Shown: positions 27,111-36,224 of the stretch, in pieces | Numbering within the stretch: position 1 is the stretch's first letter | Layout of the letters: the number at the start of each line of letters is the position of its first letter | Source: Nocardia brasiliensis | GTDB lineage: Bacteria; Actinomycetota; Actinomycetes; Mycobacteriales; Mycobacteriaceae | DNA length: 64,000 nt | Assembly (NCBI RefSeq): GCF_011801125.1 | Contig: NZ_CP046171.1 | Location: 4,588,001-4,652,000 of the forward strand | Direction of reading: 5' to 3' | Translations under genes and position numbers: made by a program | The notes under the pieces: generated by a model | Database searches by the model: none | Seen by the model: the letters and a program-made list of their open reading frames with translations, nothing else | What the model was told of the DNA's origin: nothing

Positions 27111-28388
27111 TCAGGATTGATGCTGTGCCACCAGAACCGGCGCGGGCTCGGCCCTGGCCACGACTCTGCGGCCGGACAGGAAGAACAAGGCGACGAGCAG
27201 CACGCTGAACCAGACATAGGTGTTGCCGACCACGTGTTGCCAAGCGGTCCATCGGGTTTCCCGATGCTCGCCGTCGGGCAGCCAGTTCTGCGGACCGTAC
27301 ACGAAGACCGCGGTGATGACCGCGATCGTCACCCACCAGCCGATGGCCTGGCGGCGTGGCAGCCGGGTCGCGGCATAGCCGACCGCACCGAACAGGGCGG
27401 GCGCGATCCAGACCCAGTGATGCGACCAGGAGATCGGCGAGAGCAACAGGGTGAACACCGCGTTGCACCCCAGCGCCAGCGGCGCGAACTCGGCCGCGCG
27501 CCGCATCGCCGCGACCACCAGCACCAGCAGCGCGGCGCCGAGCACCAGCCAGAGCACGGTGAACGCGGGCTCCGGCACCTGCAACCGAGCCAGCACGGCC
27601 TGGATCGACTGATTGGTGTGGAACGCGGAGCCGCTCAATCCCGACACGTTGCCGAGTCCGCCGAACCAGTACTTGGTCGACTCGTGCGGCAGCAGCACGA
27701 AGCCGAGACCGGTCGCCGCGGCGCCGGTGATCGCCGCCGTCGCCGCCGACCGGTAGTCCCGGCGCACCAGGAAATAGATGACGAACGCGGCCGGGGTCAG
27801 CTTGATCGCGGCCGCGATGCCGATCAGCATGCCGCGACGCCAGCGCGGCTTGTGGGCCAGGCAGTCGGCCGCGACCAGCGCCATGAGCAGCAGGTTCACC
27901 TGGCCGAAGTCCAGCGTGGCGTGCACCGGTTCCAACAGCAGGGCCAGCGGGGTGGCGCACAGCGTCGCGAGCAGCGCGAGCTTGCGCTGTCCTTGCTCGG
28001 GCCAGATCCGACGCGCGACCAGGTACAGCGTCAGACCCAGCGCGGCCACCGAGGACACGAAGAAGGTGAACGCGGCGGCCTGCCAGGGCAGCACCGCGAA
28101 CGGGCTCAATGCCAGCGCGGCGAACGGCGGATAGATGAACGGCAGTCCCGCGCCGATCGTGGTCTGCGGCAGTTGGCCGTACATGTCCTTGCCGTGGCGC
28201 AGCGCGTCCACGCCAAGGCGATAGACCTGCAGGTCGATGAAGCCGCCGGTGATCTTGTGGAACGGCCACACCGGCAGCAGCAGACAGAACACGGAGAACC
28301 CGATGGCCAGGACCGGTGCCAGCCACACCACGACCCCGAGTCGACGGTGCTGTGCTTCCGGCTCAACGCGGGTGGTGACACTACTCAT
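27111..28388 (-). CDS. GT87-family alpha-mannosyltransferase, polytopic
   Basis: 425 aa, ATG 28388. About ten to twelve membrane helices. The GT87 motif FIDLQVYRLGVDALRHGKDMY, with the catalytic Asp after the first helix, is followed by the YPPFAAL loop. Mycobacterial GT87 enzymes (PimE type and alpha-1,2-mannosyltransferases) use polyprenyl-phosphomannose on the outer face of the membrane for PIM, lipomannan or LAM. A similar role is inferred; the exact linkage is not determined. Confidence 0.87.
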   Translation of the reverse strand: MSSVTTRVEPEAQHRRLGVVVWLAPVLAIGFSVFCLLLPVWPFHKITGGFIDLQVYRLGVDALRHGKDMYGQLPQTTIGAGLPFIYPPFAALALSPFAVLPWQAAAFTFFVSSVAALGLTLYLVARRIWPEQGQRKLALLATLCATPLALLLEPVHATLDFGQVNLLLMALVAADCLAHKPRWRRGMLIGIAAAIKLTPAAFVIYFLVRRDYRSAATAAITGAAATGLGFVLLPHESTKYWFGGLGNVSGLSGSAFHTNQSIQAVLARLQVPEPAFTVLWLVLGAALLVLVVAAMRRAAEFAPLALGCNAVFTLLLSPISWSHHWVWIAPALFGAVGYAATRLPRRQAIGWWVTIAVITAVFVYGPQNWLPDGEHRETRWTAWQHVVGNTYVWFSVLLVALFFLSGRRVVARAEPAPVLVAQHQS

Positions 28389-28519
28389 CCGCGGCGACTA
28401 TACCGACCCGTGCGGCCCGGTACACCAGGTGGGAGTGGCTACCGGCGAGTATTCGACCAGGAGCGGCGCGGCGCCGCGCGCGAGCGGCAGCCCGGGCGTG
28501 CGGTGGTAGTAATGAGCCC

Positions 28520-28912
28520 ATGGGCGCTGACATGGATCCGGAACTCGTCGAGCTCGCGACCAAAGTGTTCGATTTCGCCCGGCAAGGCGATGCGACGGCG
28601 CTGGCGACGTACATAGACGCGGGAGTACCCGCGAACCTCACCAACGAAGCAGGCGACACGTTGCTCATGCTCGCCACCTACCACGGACACCGCGACGCCG
28701 TCGCGGCGTTGCTCGACCGCGACGCCGACCCGACCCGGGCCAACGACAAGGGCCAGACCCCACTGGCGGGCGCGGTGTTCAAGGGAGAGACCGAGATCGT
28801 GCGGCTGCTGCTCGAATCCGGGGCCGACCCGGACGCGGGCACCCCCTCGGCCCGCGACGCCGCGGTGATGTTCGGCAAGGCGGACCTGATCGAGTTGTTC
28901 CGCGACTATTGA
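28520..28912 (+). CDS. Ankyrin-repeat protein
   Basis: 130 aa, ATG 28520. Three to four ankyrin units follow an N-terminal helix: GDATALATYIDAGVPANLTN, EAGDTLLMLATYHGHRDAVA and DKGQTPLAGAVFKGETEIVR with the consensus TPL and GAD features. No signal. Probably a cytoplasmic binding protein; partner unknown. Small solitary ankyrin proteins of this size are common in actinobacteria. Confidence 0.88.
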   Translation: MGADMDPELVELATKVFDFARQGDATALATYIDAGVPANLTNEAGDTLLMLATYHGHRDAVAALLDRDADPTRANDKGQTPLAGAVFKGETEIVRLLLESGADPDAGTPSARDAAVMFGKADLIELFRDY

Positions 28913-28981
28913 GCACGCCGGAATTTCGCGGTGCGTGGCCCTGTTGTCAGGAACCGAACCGACGAACCGGAGGGCGAGAAC

Positions 28982-29398
28982 GTGGCAGAGAAGAGCTTCA
29001 ACGAGCAGGTCATCGACGAATTCCGCGCGAACGCGGGCAAGGTCGGCGGCATGTTCGAAGGCGCGCACATGGTGCTGATCACCACGACGGGCGCGAAGTC
29101 CGGCAGGCAGATCACCAACCCGCTGGTCTACCTGCCCGACGGCGACCGGGTGGTGCTCATCGCCTCCAACGGCGGCGCGGACAAGCACCCGAGCTGGTAT
29201 TTCAACCTGCGCGCGAATCCCGAGCTGATCGTGGAGATCGGCACCGAGCGCTACCCGGCCAAGGCCGAGGAGGTCACCGGCGCCGAACGCGACGCGCTGT
29301 TCGCCAGGATGGTCGAGATCATGCCAGGCTTCGGCGACTACGAGGCGAAGACCTCGCGGCGCATCCCGGTGTTCGCGGTCTACCGCGAGCAGGCCTAG
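28982..29398 (+). CDS. Deazaflavin (F420)-dependent nitroreductase-family protein (Ddn-like)
   Basis: 138 aa from GTG 28982 (GGAGGGCGAG upstream); the frame opens at 28931. The split beta-barrel of the DUF385 family is shown by HMVLITTTGAKSGRQITNPL, the F420-binding strand, and NGGADKHPSWYFNLRANP, the pattern conserved in M. tuberculosis Ddn and its paralogues. Members reduce quinones or nitro compounds using F420H2. It ends on the shared CTAG with the convergent oxidoreductase. Confidence 0.88.
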   Translation: MAEKSFNEQVIDEFRANAGKVGGMFEGAHMVLITTTGAKSGRQITNPLVYLPDGDRVVLIASNGGADKHPSWYFNLRANPELIVEIGTERYPAKAEEVTGAERDALFARMVEIMPGFGDYEAKTSRRIPVFAVYREQA

Positions 29399-30768
29399 CC
29401 GCGGGCGCGCACCGCCCCGACCGCTTTACGCGCCGCCACCAGGACCGGATCCCACACCGGGGAGAACGGCGGCGCGTAGCCGAGGTCGAGGGCGGTCATC
29501 TGCTCCACGGTCATCCGGGCGGTGAGCGCGACGGCGGCGATGTCGACACGCTTGCCCGCGCCCTCCCTGCCGACGATCTGCACGCCGAGCAGCCTGCCGG
29601 TGTGCCGCTCGGCGAGCATCTTCACCGTCATCGCCGCGGCGTCGGGGTAATAGCCGGCGCGGCTGGTGGATTCGATGGCGACCGTGACGTATTGCAACCC
29701 GGCGGCCCGAGCGTCCTTCTCGCGCAACCCCGTTCGGGCCACCTCGAGATCACATACCTTGCTCACCGCGGTACCGACGACACCGGGGAAGGTCGCGTAT
29801 CCCCCGCCGACGCCCGCGCCGATGATCTGACCGTGCTTGTTGGCGTGGGTGCCCAGTGCGACGTGGCGCTCGCGGCCCGACACCAGGTCGAGCACCTCGA
29901 CGCAATCGCCGCCCGCCCAGATGTTCTCGTGACCGCGCACCCGCATGGCCAGGTCGGTCAGCAGGCCGCCGTGCGCACCGAGCGGTAGGCCCGCCGCGCG
30001 CGCGATCTCGGTGTCGGGGCGCACCCCTATCCCGAGTACGACTACATCGGCCGGGTATTCGGTATTCGCGGCCACCACCGCGCGAGCGCGGCCGTGCTCA
30101 TCGGCGCGCACCTCGGTCACCTCGGCCTCGCTGACCACCGTGATTCCCATGCCGCTCATGGCTTCTCGCACCAGCGCGCCCATGTCCGGGTCCATGGTCG
30201 CCATCGGCTCCGGCCCGCGGTGCAGCATCGTCACCTCGTAGCCGCGCTGGATCAGCGCCTCGGCCATCTCGACGCCGATATAGCCCGCGCCGACCACCAC
30301 GGCGCGGGTGCCGCTCGTGGACTCGAGGGTATCGATGAGCGCCTGCCCGTCGTCGAGCGTCTGTACGCCGTGCACGCCGGTGGCGTCGATGCCCGGCATC
30401 GGCGGGCGGATCGGACGGGCGCCGGTGGCGATCACCAATTTGTCGTAGCCGGTCCAGGATTCGGCACCGGTGTCGAGCGCACGGGCCTTGACCCGGCGGC
30501 CCGTGACGTCGAGCTCGATCACCTCGGTGCGCAGCCGCAGATCGATGTCGCGGGCCCGATGCTCTTCGGGCGTGCGGGCGATCAGGTCGTCCCGGTCGCG
30601 CACGTCGCCGCCCACCCAGTACGGGATACCGCAGGCGGAGTAGGAGGTGAACCTGCCCCGTTCGAAGACGACGATCTCCAGTTCGTCCGACGGCCGCAGC
30701 CTGCGGGCCTGCGACGCCGCCGACATGCCCGCCGCGTCGGCGCCGATGACCACCAGACGTTCACTCAT
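29395..30768 (-). CDS. FAD/NAD(P)-dependent pyridine nucleotide-disulfide oxidoreductase (CoA-disulfide reductase/NOX type)
   Basis: 457 aa from ATG 30768; the same frame extends upstream without homology. An FAD-binding start VIGADAAGMSAASQARR, the single redox cysteine in TSYSACGIPYWVGG (Cys44 region) as in CoA-disulfide reductase and NADH oxidase, a second Rossmann VVVGAGYIGVEMAEAL for NAD(P)H, and a dimerisation domain with YYPDAAAMTVKML. Cytoplasmic thiol redox enzyme; the electron acceptor (CoA disulfide, O2 or another disulfide) cannot be decided. Confidence 0.87.
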   Translation of the reverse strand: MSERLVVIGADAAGMSAASQARRLRPSDELEIVVFERGRFTSYSACGIPYWVGGDVRDRDDLIARTPEEHRARDIDLRLRTEVIELDVTGRRVKARALDTGAESWTGYDKLVIATGARPIRPPMPGIDATGVHGVQTLDDGQALIDTLESTSGTRAVVVGAGYIGVEMAEALIQRGYEVTMLHRGPEPMATMDPDMGALVREAMSGMGITVVSEAEVTEVRADEHGRARAVVAANTEYPADVVVLGIGVRPDTEIARAAGLPLGAHGGLLTDLAMRVRGHENIWAGGDCVEVLDLVSGRERHVALGTHANKHGQIIGAGVGGGYATFPGVVGTAVSKVCDLEVARTGLREKDARAAGLQYVTVAIESTSRAGYYPDAAAMTVKMLAERHTGRLLGVQIVGREGAGKRVDIAAVALTARMTVEQMTALDLGYAPPFSPVWDPVLVAARKAVGAVRARG

Positions 30769-30927
30769 GGGTTTCACGCTACGGCGGTGCACCGCCGGGC
30801 CGATGGCAGGGGTCGGCGCGATTTGCCGCGGAATTCCTGGATGGCGTGCGGGCTGACCCACGACTACTTCACACTGATCTTCTGGCAAACGCTGTGTGAG
30901 GGCAGCGTTTACACCCTGGAGCAGTGC

Positions 30928-32481
30928 ATGACCGATAACCCGCCGCCACCTTCCGACGACGAACGCCGGCTCGCCGAGCTCGGCTACAAACAGGAATTGG
31001 CGCGATCCTGGTCCGGATTCTCGAACTTCGCCATCAGCTTCACCATCGTCTCCATCCTGACCGGCGGATTGGCCAGTTACGGAATAGGTTTGGCCAACGG
31101 CGGGCCGATCACCATGGCCTGGGGCTGGCCGCTGGTCTCGATCATGGTGTTGTTCGTCGGCATGGCGATGGCGGAACTGGCCTCGGCCTATCCCACCTCC
31201 GGTGGCCTGTACTGGTGGGCGGCTCAGCTCGGCGGGCCGGTCTGGGGCTGGTTCACCGGCTGGTTCAACCTGATCGGCCAGATCGCGGTGACCGCGGCGA
31301 TCGATTACGGCGCGGCGATATTCACCACCGTGGTGCTGAACGTGATCGGCATCGATATCGGCACCGACCGCACCGCGATTTTCCTGGTCTTCCTGGTGAT
31401 CCTGGTGCTGCACGCGGTGCTCAACGCGATCGGGCCGCACCTGTCTGCGGTGATCAACAATATCTCCGCGTGGTGGCACGTCGGCGGTGTCGCGATCTTC
31501 GTGCTTGTGCTCGCCTTCGGGGCCGAACAGCATCAGAGCGTCGGCTTCGTGTTCACCGAAACGGTGGACAACAGCGCGGTCGGCTTCGGCGGCGTGGCGT
31601 TCAGCTTCCTGCTCGGCCTGCTGCACGCTCAATACACCTTCACCGGCTACGACGCCTCCGCGCACATGTCCGAGGAAACCCACGATGCCTCGCGCATGGC
31701 GGCCAAGGGCATCATCAACACCATCGTGGTGTCCGCGGTCGCCGGATATCTGCTGATCATGGCGGTGACCTTCGCGATCCCGAACCTGGACGACGCCCTC
31801 GATCCGGCGAAGAACAGCGGCTACCCGGTGATCTATATCCTGGAGAACTCGCTCAACTCCTTCTGGTCCGGATTGCTGTTGATCATCGCGGCGATCGCCC
31901 AGTTGTTCTGCGGCTACGCCTCGGTCACCTCGGCCTCGCGCATGCTGTTCGCGTTCGCCCGCGACGGCGCGGTCCCGGGTTCGGCGCTGTGGTCGAAGCT
32001 CTCGGCCAGAAAAGTGCCGGTGAACGCGGTGCTGTTCATTTCCGTGTTCGCCTTCGTGCTGTTGATTCCCTCGATGCTGGTCCCCGCCGAGAACGCGCCG
32101 ACCGCGTATGCGGCGGCCACCTCGGTCGCGACCATCGGGCTCTACATCGCCTACGGCATTCCGATCCTGCTCCGCCAATTGCACGGCGCCCGATTCCGCA
32201 CCGGTCCATGGCAACTCGGCCGCTGGTATCGACCGGTCGGCATCGTCGCGCTGGTCTGGATCGTCGTCATCAGCGTGCTGTTCGTGCTGCCGATGGACGA
32301 CCGGGGCTATCCGTGGAACGGCGAGTTCACCTGGAACACCGTCAATTACGCGCCGATCGCGTTGGCCGGCGTGGTCGGCGCCATCGGGATCTGGTGGCTC
32401 GTCTCGGCCCGTACCTGGTTCACCGGTCCGAAACGCACGGTGGAGGGCGCGCCCGACGACGAGGCGCCCGTCACCGCCTGA
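30928..32481 (+). CDS. APC-family amino-acid permease
   Basis: 517 aa from ATG 30928 (CTGGAG nearby). Twelve helices follow a cytoplasmic N-terminus (LAELGYKQELARSWSGFSNF, the APC start motif of GABA/choline-type transporters). ASAYPTSGGLYWWAAQLGGP and HAQYTFTGYDASAHMSEET are diagnostic of the subfamily. A likely substrate is GABA, choline or a basic or neutral amino acid. An 18-bp tandem duplication crosses its stop codon. Confidence 0.88.
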   Translation: MTDNPPPPSDDERRLAELGYKQELARSWSGFSNFAISFTIVSILTGGLASYGIGLANGGPITMAWGWPLVSIMVLFVGMAMAELASAYPTSGGLYWWAAQLGGPVWGWFTGWFNLIGQIAVTAAIDYGAAIFTTVVLNVIGIDIGTDRTAIFLVFLVILVLHAVLNAIGPHLSAVINNISAWWHVGGVAIFVLVLAFGAEQHQSVGFVFTETVDNSAVGFGGVAFSFLLGLLHAQYTFTGYDASAHMSEETHDASRMAAKGIINTIVVSAVAGYLLIMAVTFAIPNLDDALDPAKNSGYPVIYILENSLNSFWSGLLLIIAAIAQLFCGYASVTSASRMLFAFARDGAVPGSALWSKLSARKVPVNAVLFISVFAFVLLIPSMLVPAENAPTAYAAATSVATIGLYIAYGIPILLRQLHGARFRTGPWQLGRWYRPVGIVALVWIVVISVLFVLPMDDRGYPWNGEFTWNTVNYAPIALAGVVGAIGIWWLVSARTWFTGPKRTVEGAPDDEAPVTA

Positions 32482-32515
32482 TCTGTCGGTGCCCGGCGAT
32501 CTGTCGGTGCCCGGC
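32480..32515. repeat. 18-bp tandem duplication across the permease stop
   Basis: Two adjacent exact copies of GATCTGTCGGTGCCCGGC; the first begins inside the permease TGA. The duplication leaves the coding sequence intact. Confidence 0.9.
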
Positions 32516-32530
32516 GCTAAGTTCGTCGGC

Positions 32531-33232
32531 ATGGAAGGGATCGACCTGGAGTTCGGGGCTGCGAACGGTCGGATCGTGTTTCCGGGTAACCCGTGGCCGG
32601 CTGGACATGCCATCGAGGAGTTCGCGTGGACCGGGCGGCTCGACCGCGTCGGCAATCTGTGGTTCGACCTGCATCTGCGGTCGGCCGACTATGCGGCGGA
32701 CGGACTACCCGACGCCCCGGCGGAGGAGGCGCCGGACTGGTCGGCACCGGCGGTGTGGACCAATTACCACCGATGCACCCTGTCGTCCACGTATTGGGGC
32801 GAGGACGACGGCACCGGCTTTCTCGCGGCGACGCCGGGCAAACTCTTCCAATTGAAAGCCGCCGCGCCGCAACGCCTCACCGCCGACCCGCTGCCCATCA
32901 CCGAGCCCGACGACCTCGAGTATCTCGCTTTCAACATCTACCTGCTCGGCCACGATTCGGTGGCCGACCAGCAGGTGCTGTTCACCCGCCGCCCGGACGG
33001 CGCCCACGATATCGACTGGCATGGCCGCATCGCGCTGAGCTACGCGGGCGACCACGATTTCCGCCACCGCTTCCAGGTGCGCACGAGCGCGCGGCTCGAC
33101 TACATCCGCTATCCGAAAGCCCTTACGGCAGAGCAGGCATATCAGCGACTACGGGCGGTGCTGGACGCGCCGGAACTGTTCGAGCCCGGACTGATCGACG
33201 GTCAGCCCGCGTGGGTGCCGAAGCGGCGCTGA
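32531..33232 (+). CDS. Conserved hypothetical protein
   Basis: 233 aa from ATG 32531. Soluble and acidic, with motifs WFDLHLRSADYAADGLPD, WTNYHRCTLSSTYWGEDD and DYIRYPKALTAEQAYQRLRA, and no signal or membrane helix. A beta-rich layout with several Trp and Tyr. I do not recognise a family. It follows the permease by 49 bp and may share its transcript; its end lies one base from the convergent AhpD-like gene. Confidence 0.65.
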   Translation: MEGIDLEFGAANGRIVFPGNPWPAGHAIEEFAWTGRLDRVGNLWFDLHLRSADYAADGLPDAPAEEAPDWSAPAVWTNYHRCTLSSTYWGEDDGTGFLAATPGKLFQLKAAAPQRLTADPLPITEPDDLEYLAFNIYLLGHDSVADQQVLFTRRPDGAHDIDWHGRIALSYAGDHDFRHRFQVRTSARLDYIRYPKALTAEQAYQRLRAVLDAPELFEPGLIDGQPAWVPKRR

Positions 33233-33233
33233 C

Positions 33234-33725
33234 CTACTGCGTCGCCGTGTGATTCGGCAGCACGCAGGCGGTATCGAGACCGAGCACCCGGTTCAGGCGA
33301 CCGAAGGCCAGCCAGGAACCGATGCTCATGCTGAGCTCCACCACCTCGGCCTGGCTGTACTCGGCCAACATGCGCACCCAGAACTCGTCGTCGATGCTGT
33401 GGTGATCGAGGGCGTAGCGCTCGGCGTATTCGGCGGCGAGCCTGGTGCGTTCGTCGAATGCCTCGGTGGTGCGCCACTCGGTGACCGCCTCGGCGAACTC
33501 CGGTTCCACCTTCTCGCCGTCCCGTTCGGTGCGCCAGTCCTGACAGAACAGGCAGCCGTTGATCTGGGCGATGCGCAGCCGGGCGGCCTCGAATTCCCGC
33601 AGCCCGAGGGTGCTGTGCGAGTACACCGCCAGCGAGAACTGCGACGCGGCGACCCCGATACCGGGCACCATCTCCCCCCAGACGTAACCGATAGGGTCCT
33701 TGCCCTCGGGGATATCGACGATCAT
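33234..33725 (-). CDS. Carboxymuconolactone decarboxylase/AhpD-like protein
   Basis: 163 aa from ATG 33725, overlapping the upstream stop as ATGA. All-alpha AhpD-like core with the redox pair in GCLFCQDW and the preceding REFEAARLRIAQ helix, conserved in peroxidase-related members. ERYALDHHSIDDEFW fits the acid/base helix. Coupled to a dehydrogenase-like gene, so possibly a short catabolic or redox unit. Confidence 0.78.
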   Translation of the reverse strand: MIVDIPEGKDPIGYVWGEMVPGIGVAASQFSLAVYSHSTLGLREFEAARLRIAQINGCLFCQDWRTERDGEKVEPEFAEAVTEWRTTEAFDERTRLAAEYAERYALDHHSIDDEFWVRMLAEYSQAEVVELSMSIGSWLAFGRLNRVLGLDTACVLPNHTATQ

Positions 33726-34801
33726 GGGTGTTTCCTTCCGAGTTTGCCGACCGCGGGACGCAGTGGGACGTCGAGTGCGTCGTAGAGTCCGGGGTCCGCT
33801 GCGGCGAGCCAATCGATCGCGCTCACCAAACGTCCTACGGCCGTGGCATTTCCGCCCGCCGAACGGTTGCCGTCCTCGTCGGTCGCCGCGACGGTGACCT
33901 CGATGCGGGGCTGCCCCTCGATGATCACCCGGTGCGCGCCGTCACCGTCGGCCGGAGCGGGCCAGTCCGGCGCGCAGGACGGATGGATGCGCGTGACGTG
34001 CTCGACGACGATCCGGGGCGCACCACCGACAATGCCCTGCACCTCGAATCGCACCGCGCCCTGCGTGCCCGCCGCGAACTCGCCCATCGACCGGGTGGTG
34101 ATCGTGGCGTCCAGCGCCCGGCGATCCAGGGTCTCGCGGATCTCGTCGAGTTCGACGCCGAGTGCGCGGGCCATCAGCCGAATCTGCCCGCCCCACACCA
34201 TGGTCGGCACGGTCGGCGCGAGCATCGGCGGTTGATAGTCCATCGGCTGGCCCATGCCGACCAGGTAGCGGACCGAGTCCGGCTGGTCGTAGGTGGAGTA
34301 GTCGAAGAGCTCCTGACATCGGATCACCTCGACGGTGCTGCCCAGCCCGCTGAGCAGCAACGGCAGCACGTCATTACCCCAGCCCGGGTCGACGCCGGAC
34401 ACGAACAGCGAGCCGCCGCCCGCCGCGATCGCGGCCAGCACCGGCTCGCGCACCTCTGCCGGCGCGTTGCGCGGATCGTAGAGCGCGTATAGCGCGGGCG
34501 TGACGACGATCGCGCCCGCGCGCAGCGCACGCACGATATCGGCGAGCGCCGCGTCGGGCCGGATGTCACCGGACGCCGCGTACACCACCGCGCGCGGACT
34601 CGCGGCCAGCACCGCGTCGACGTCATCGGTCGCGGCGACACCGATCCGGTGCTCGAGACCACTCAACTCCCCGGCGTCGCGCCCGACCTTGTCTGGATCG
34701 TGGACGAGCACACTCGTGAGTTTCAGCGCCGGATGTGCCTCGACGGCCCGAATCGCCGCCCGGCCGACATTGCCGGTGCCCCACACCGCCGTGGAGATCA
34801 T
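33722..34801 (-). CDS. Dihydrodipicolinate reductase-like NAD(P)-binding protein
   Basis: 359 aa from ATG 34801. An N-terminal Rossmann motif VWGTGNVGRAAIRAV binds NAD(P). The centre includes VVYAASGDIRPDAALAD and SGVDPGWGNDVLPLLLSGL, matching the actinobacterial family related to DapB and 2,4-diaminopentanoate dehydrogenase; mycobacterial relatives are of unknown substrate. Forms an operon with the AhpD-like gene through a 4-bp overlap. Confidence 0.8.
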   Translation of the reverse strand: MISTAVWGTGNVGRAAIRAVEAHPALKLTSVLVHDPDKVGRDAGELSGLEHRIGVAATDDVDAVLAASPRAVVYAASGDIRPDAALADIVRALRAGAIVVTPALYALYDPRNAPAEVREPVLAAIAAGGGSLFVSGVDPGWGNDVLPLLLSGLGSTVEVIRCQELFDYSTYDQPDSVRYLVGMGQPMDYQPPMLAPTVPTMVWGGQIRLMARALGVELDEIRETLDRRALDATITTRSMGEFAAGTQGAVRFEVQGIVGGAPRIVVEHVTRIHPSCAPDWPAPADGDGAHRVIIEGQPRIEVTVAATDEDGNRSAGGNATAVGRLVSAIDWLAAADPGLYDALDVPLRPAVGKLGRKHP

Positions 34802-34919
34802 GCGGCGAGCGTAGCAAGCGCTTGGTCGGTTCACATCGATATCGCGGAGCTGGTAGGCTGTCGTCATCTTCGGAGCAGTCGTGACGTTTCCGCGCTCCAC
34901 CTCCACTTTTGATGCAGAG

Positions 34920-34956
34920 CAGAGTTATCTGTAACCGACGGTTACAGATAACTCTG
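34920..34956. terminator. Very long hairpin downstream of the lipase gene
   Basis: Perfect 17-bp stem CAGAGTTATCTGTAACC with its exact complement around a 3-base loop GAC. It is about 10 bp from the lipase stop on the minus strand and stands clear of the DapB-like gene start, so it most likely ends lipase transcription. A-rich bases follow in one direction only. Confidence 0.7.
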
Positions 34957-34965
34957 TCGCAGGCT

Positions 34966-35688
34966 TCAGGACTGTGGCGGGCAGTCGGTGGCGAGCGGTC
35001 CGCCGCGCAACGCGGCAGCGATCAGCTGCTGCATCGCCGCGTCGATCGGCTCGTCCGCGTGCGACACCGCACGACCGGGACAGAACGTTTGCACCGCCGC
35101 GTTCATCGCGCCGGGCAGCGGCTCACGCTCCTCCCCCGCGTCCGTGCTGAAGAAGTGATAGGCGGGCAAGCCCGGCGGCACCGCCGGTTCGGCATTGAGC
35201 AGGGTGAGGAACTCCGATCCCGGCACGAGATCCCGGCACCCCGCCGCCCACGCGCACGCCACAGCCAGTGACGTGCCGTGCTCCGGCGTGCCGTAGTCGA
35301 TATAGGTGCCGACCTGTTCGCGTCCACCGAGAAACTTGACGTAGTGGCGTTGTGCCAGACCGCCCATCGAATGCCCGACCAGATCCACCCGGGCGGCACC
35401 GGTCTCGCGGCGGATCTCGGCGACCCGGTCCGCGACCGCCCGCGCGGAATCCGCGATCGCGGCCGTGCCGGTCGGATCACCCGGCAGCAGCATTGAATAC
35501 GCGGCGTAGCCACGCGCACCCAGCCAGGCTCGCAATGTCTCCACCTTGGCCTGATCGGCGGCGAAACCGCCGAGGACCAGGACCGGCGCGGCGGGCGGCG
35601 CCGTCGCGGCCGCCGGGCGCACGCCGAGCCCCATTGCCACACAACACAACACCACGCCCCACCGGATCACCCGGACCAGCATGCGCAC
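34966..35688 (-). CDS. Secreted lipase/esterase, alpha/beta hydrolase
   Basis: 240 aa; GTG 35688 with ATG 35682 as alternative. A signal peptide (RVIRWGVVLCCVAMGLGV) cleaved near AAA-TA. The serine elbow VGHSMGGLAQRHYVKFLGG and the oxyanion segment VLVLGGFAADQ match actinobacterial triacylglycerol lipases, and YIDYGTPEHGTSLA follows the nucleophile as in the lipase class 2 group. Catalytic His near VSHADEPID. Probably acts outside the cell on acylglycerols or esters. Confidence 0.83.
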   Translation of the reverse strand: MRMLVRVIRWGVVLCCVAMGLGVRPAAATAPPAAPVLVLGGFAADQAKVETLRAWLGARGYAAYSMLLPGDPTGTAAIADSARAVADRVAEIRRETGAARVDLVGHSMGGLAQRHYVKFLGGREQVGTYIDYGTPEHGTSLAVACAWAAGCRDLVPGSEFLTLLNAEPAVPPGLPAYHFFSTDAGEEREPLPGAMNAAVQTFCPGRAVSHADEPIDAAMQQLIAAALRGGPLATDCPPQS

Positions 35689-35887
35689 TCCATTCGGTCG
35701 GAAAAGCCCAGGACTTTCGCCTGCACCTTACGTCGAGGTTCCAGCCGCACACCCGCCCCGAGTTCCAATGGCGCAATCTTGTCTTTTCGGCCCGAACACC
35801 CCCGTGAATCCCTGGGAATACCCGCCAAGGCCCAGGTAGCGTGGGCTCTGCCGCCAAAACAATTCCTCCCGAGCGAGAGGGCTGGCC

Positions 35888-36217
35888 ATGGGGTCCGAAC
35901 CAACTGCACTCGGCTATCTGCGCCGCGACGTCTCCGGCGTCCAGCAGACGTGGGATGCGCTCCAGATCCGTAGCCTTGCCGAGCGTCTCGGCTACGAGCT
36001 GCTGACCACCGTGGAATACGACGCAAGCACCGAGGACCGGGTCGAGCGGCTGCTCACGCTGGTCCGCGCGTACGACCTCGAGGCACTTATCACGCCCACG
36101 CTGGACCACCTCGACGGCACCGCCGAACCGCTGGTCAACAGCTGCGACATCATCACGGCGCGGCCCGAACAGACCTACGCCCGCTGGGGGTTCCCGCAGA
36201 CCGGGACCGGCGCGTGA
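35888..36217 (+). CDS. Small protein with a degenerate resolvase-like fold
   Basis: 109 aa, ATG 35888 with GAGAGGG upstream. The layout GYLRRDVSGVQQTWDALQIR, then LAERLGYELLTTVEYD and RVERLLTLVRAYDLEALITP, parallels the N-terminal catalytic domain of serine recombinases. The nucleophilic Ser position is unclear and the downstream catalytic Arg motif is absent, with no C-terminal DNA-binding part. Probably a non-recombining relative; function unknown. Confidence 0.5.
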   Translation: MGSEPTALGYLRRDVSGVQQTWDALQIRSLAERLGYELLTTVEYDASTEDRVERLLTLVRAYDLEALITPTLDHLDGTAEPLVNSCDIITARPEQTYARWGFPQTGTGA

Positions 36218-36224
36218 GCTGCCG

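Noticed and set aside
30769..32655. Upstream part of a 1086-codon minus-strand frame joined to the FAD oxidoreductase
   Set aside because: Composition is His/Asp/Gln-rich antisense of the amino-acid permease; homology begins only at ATG 30768.
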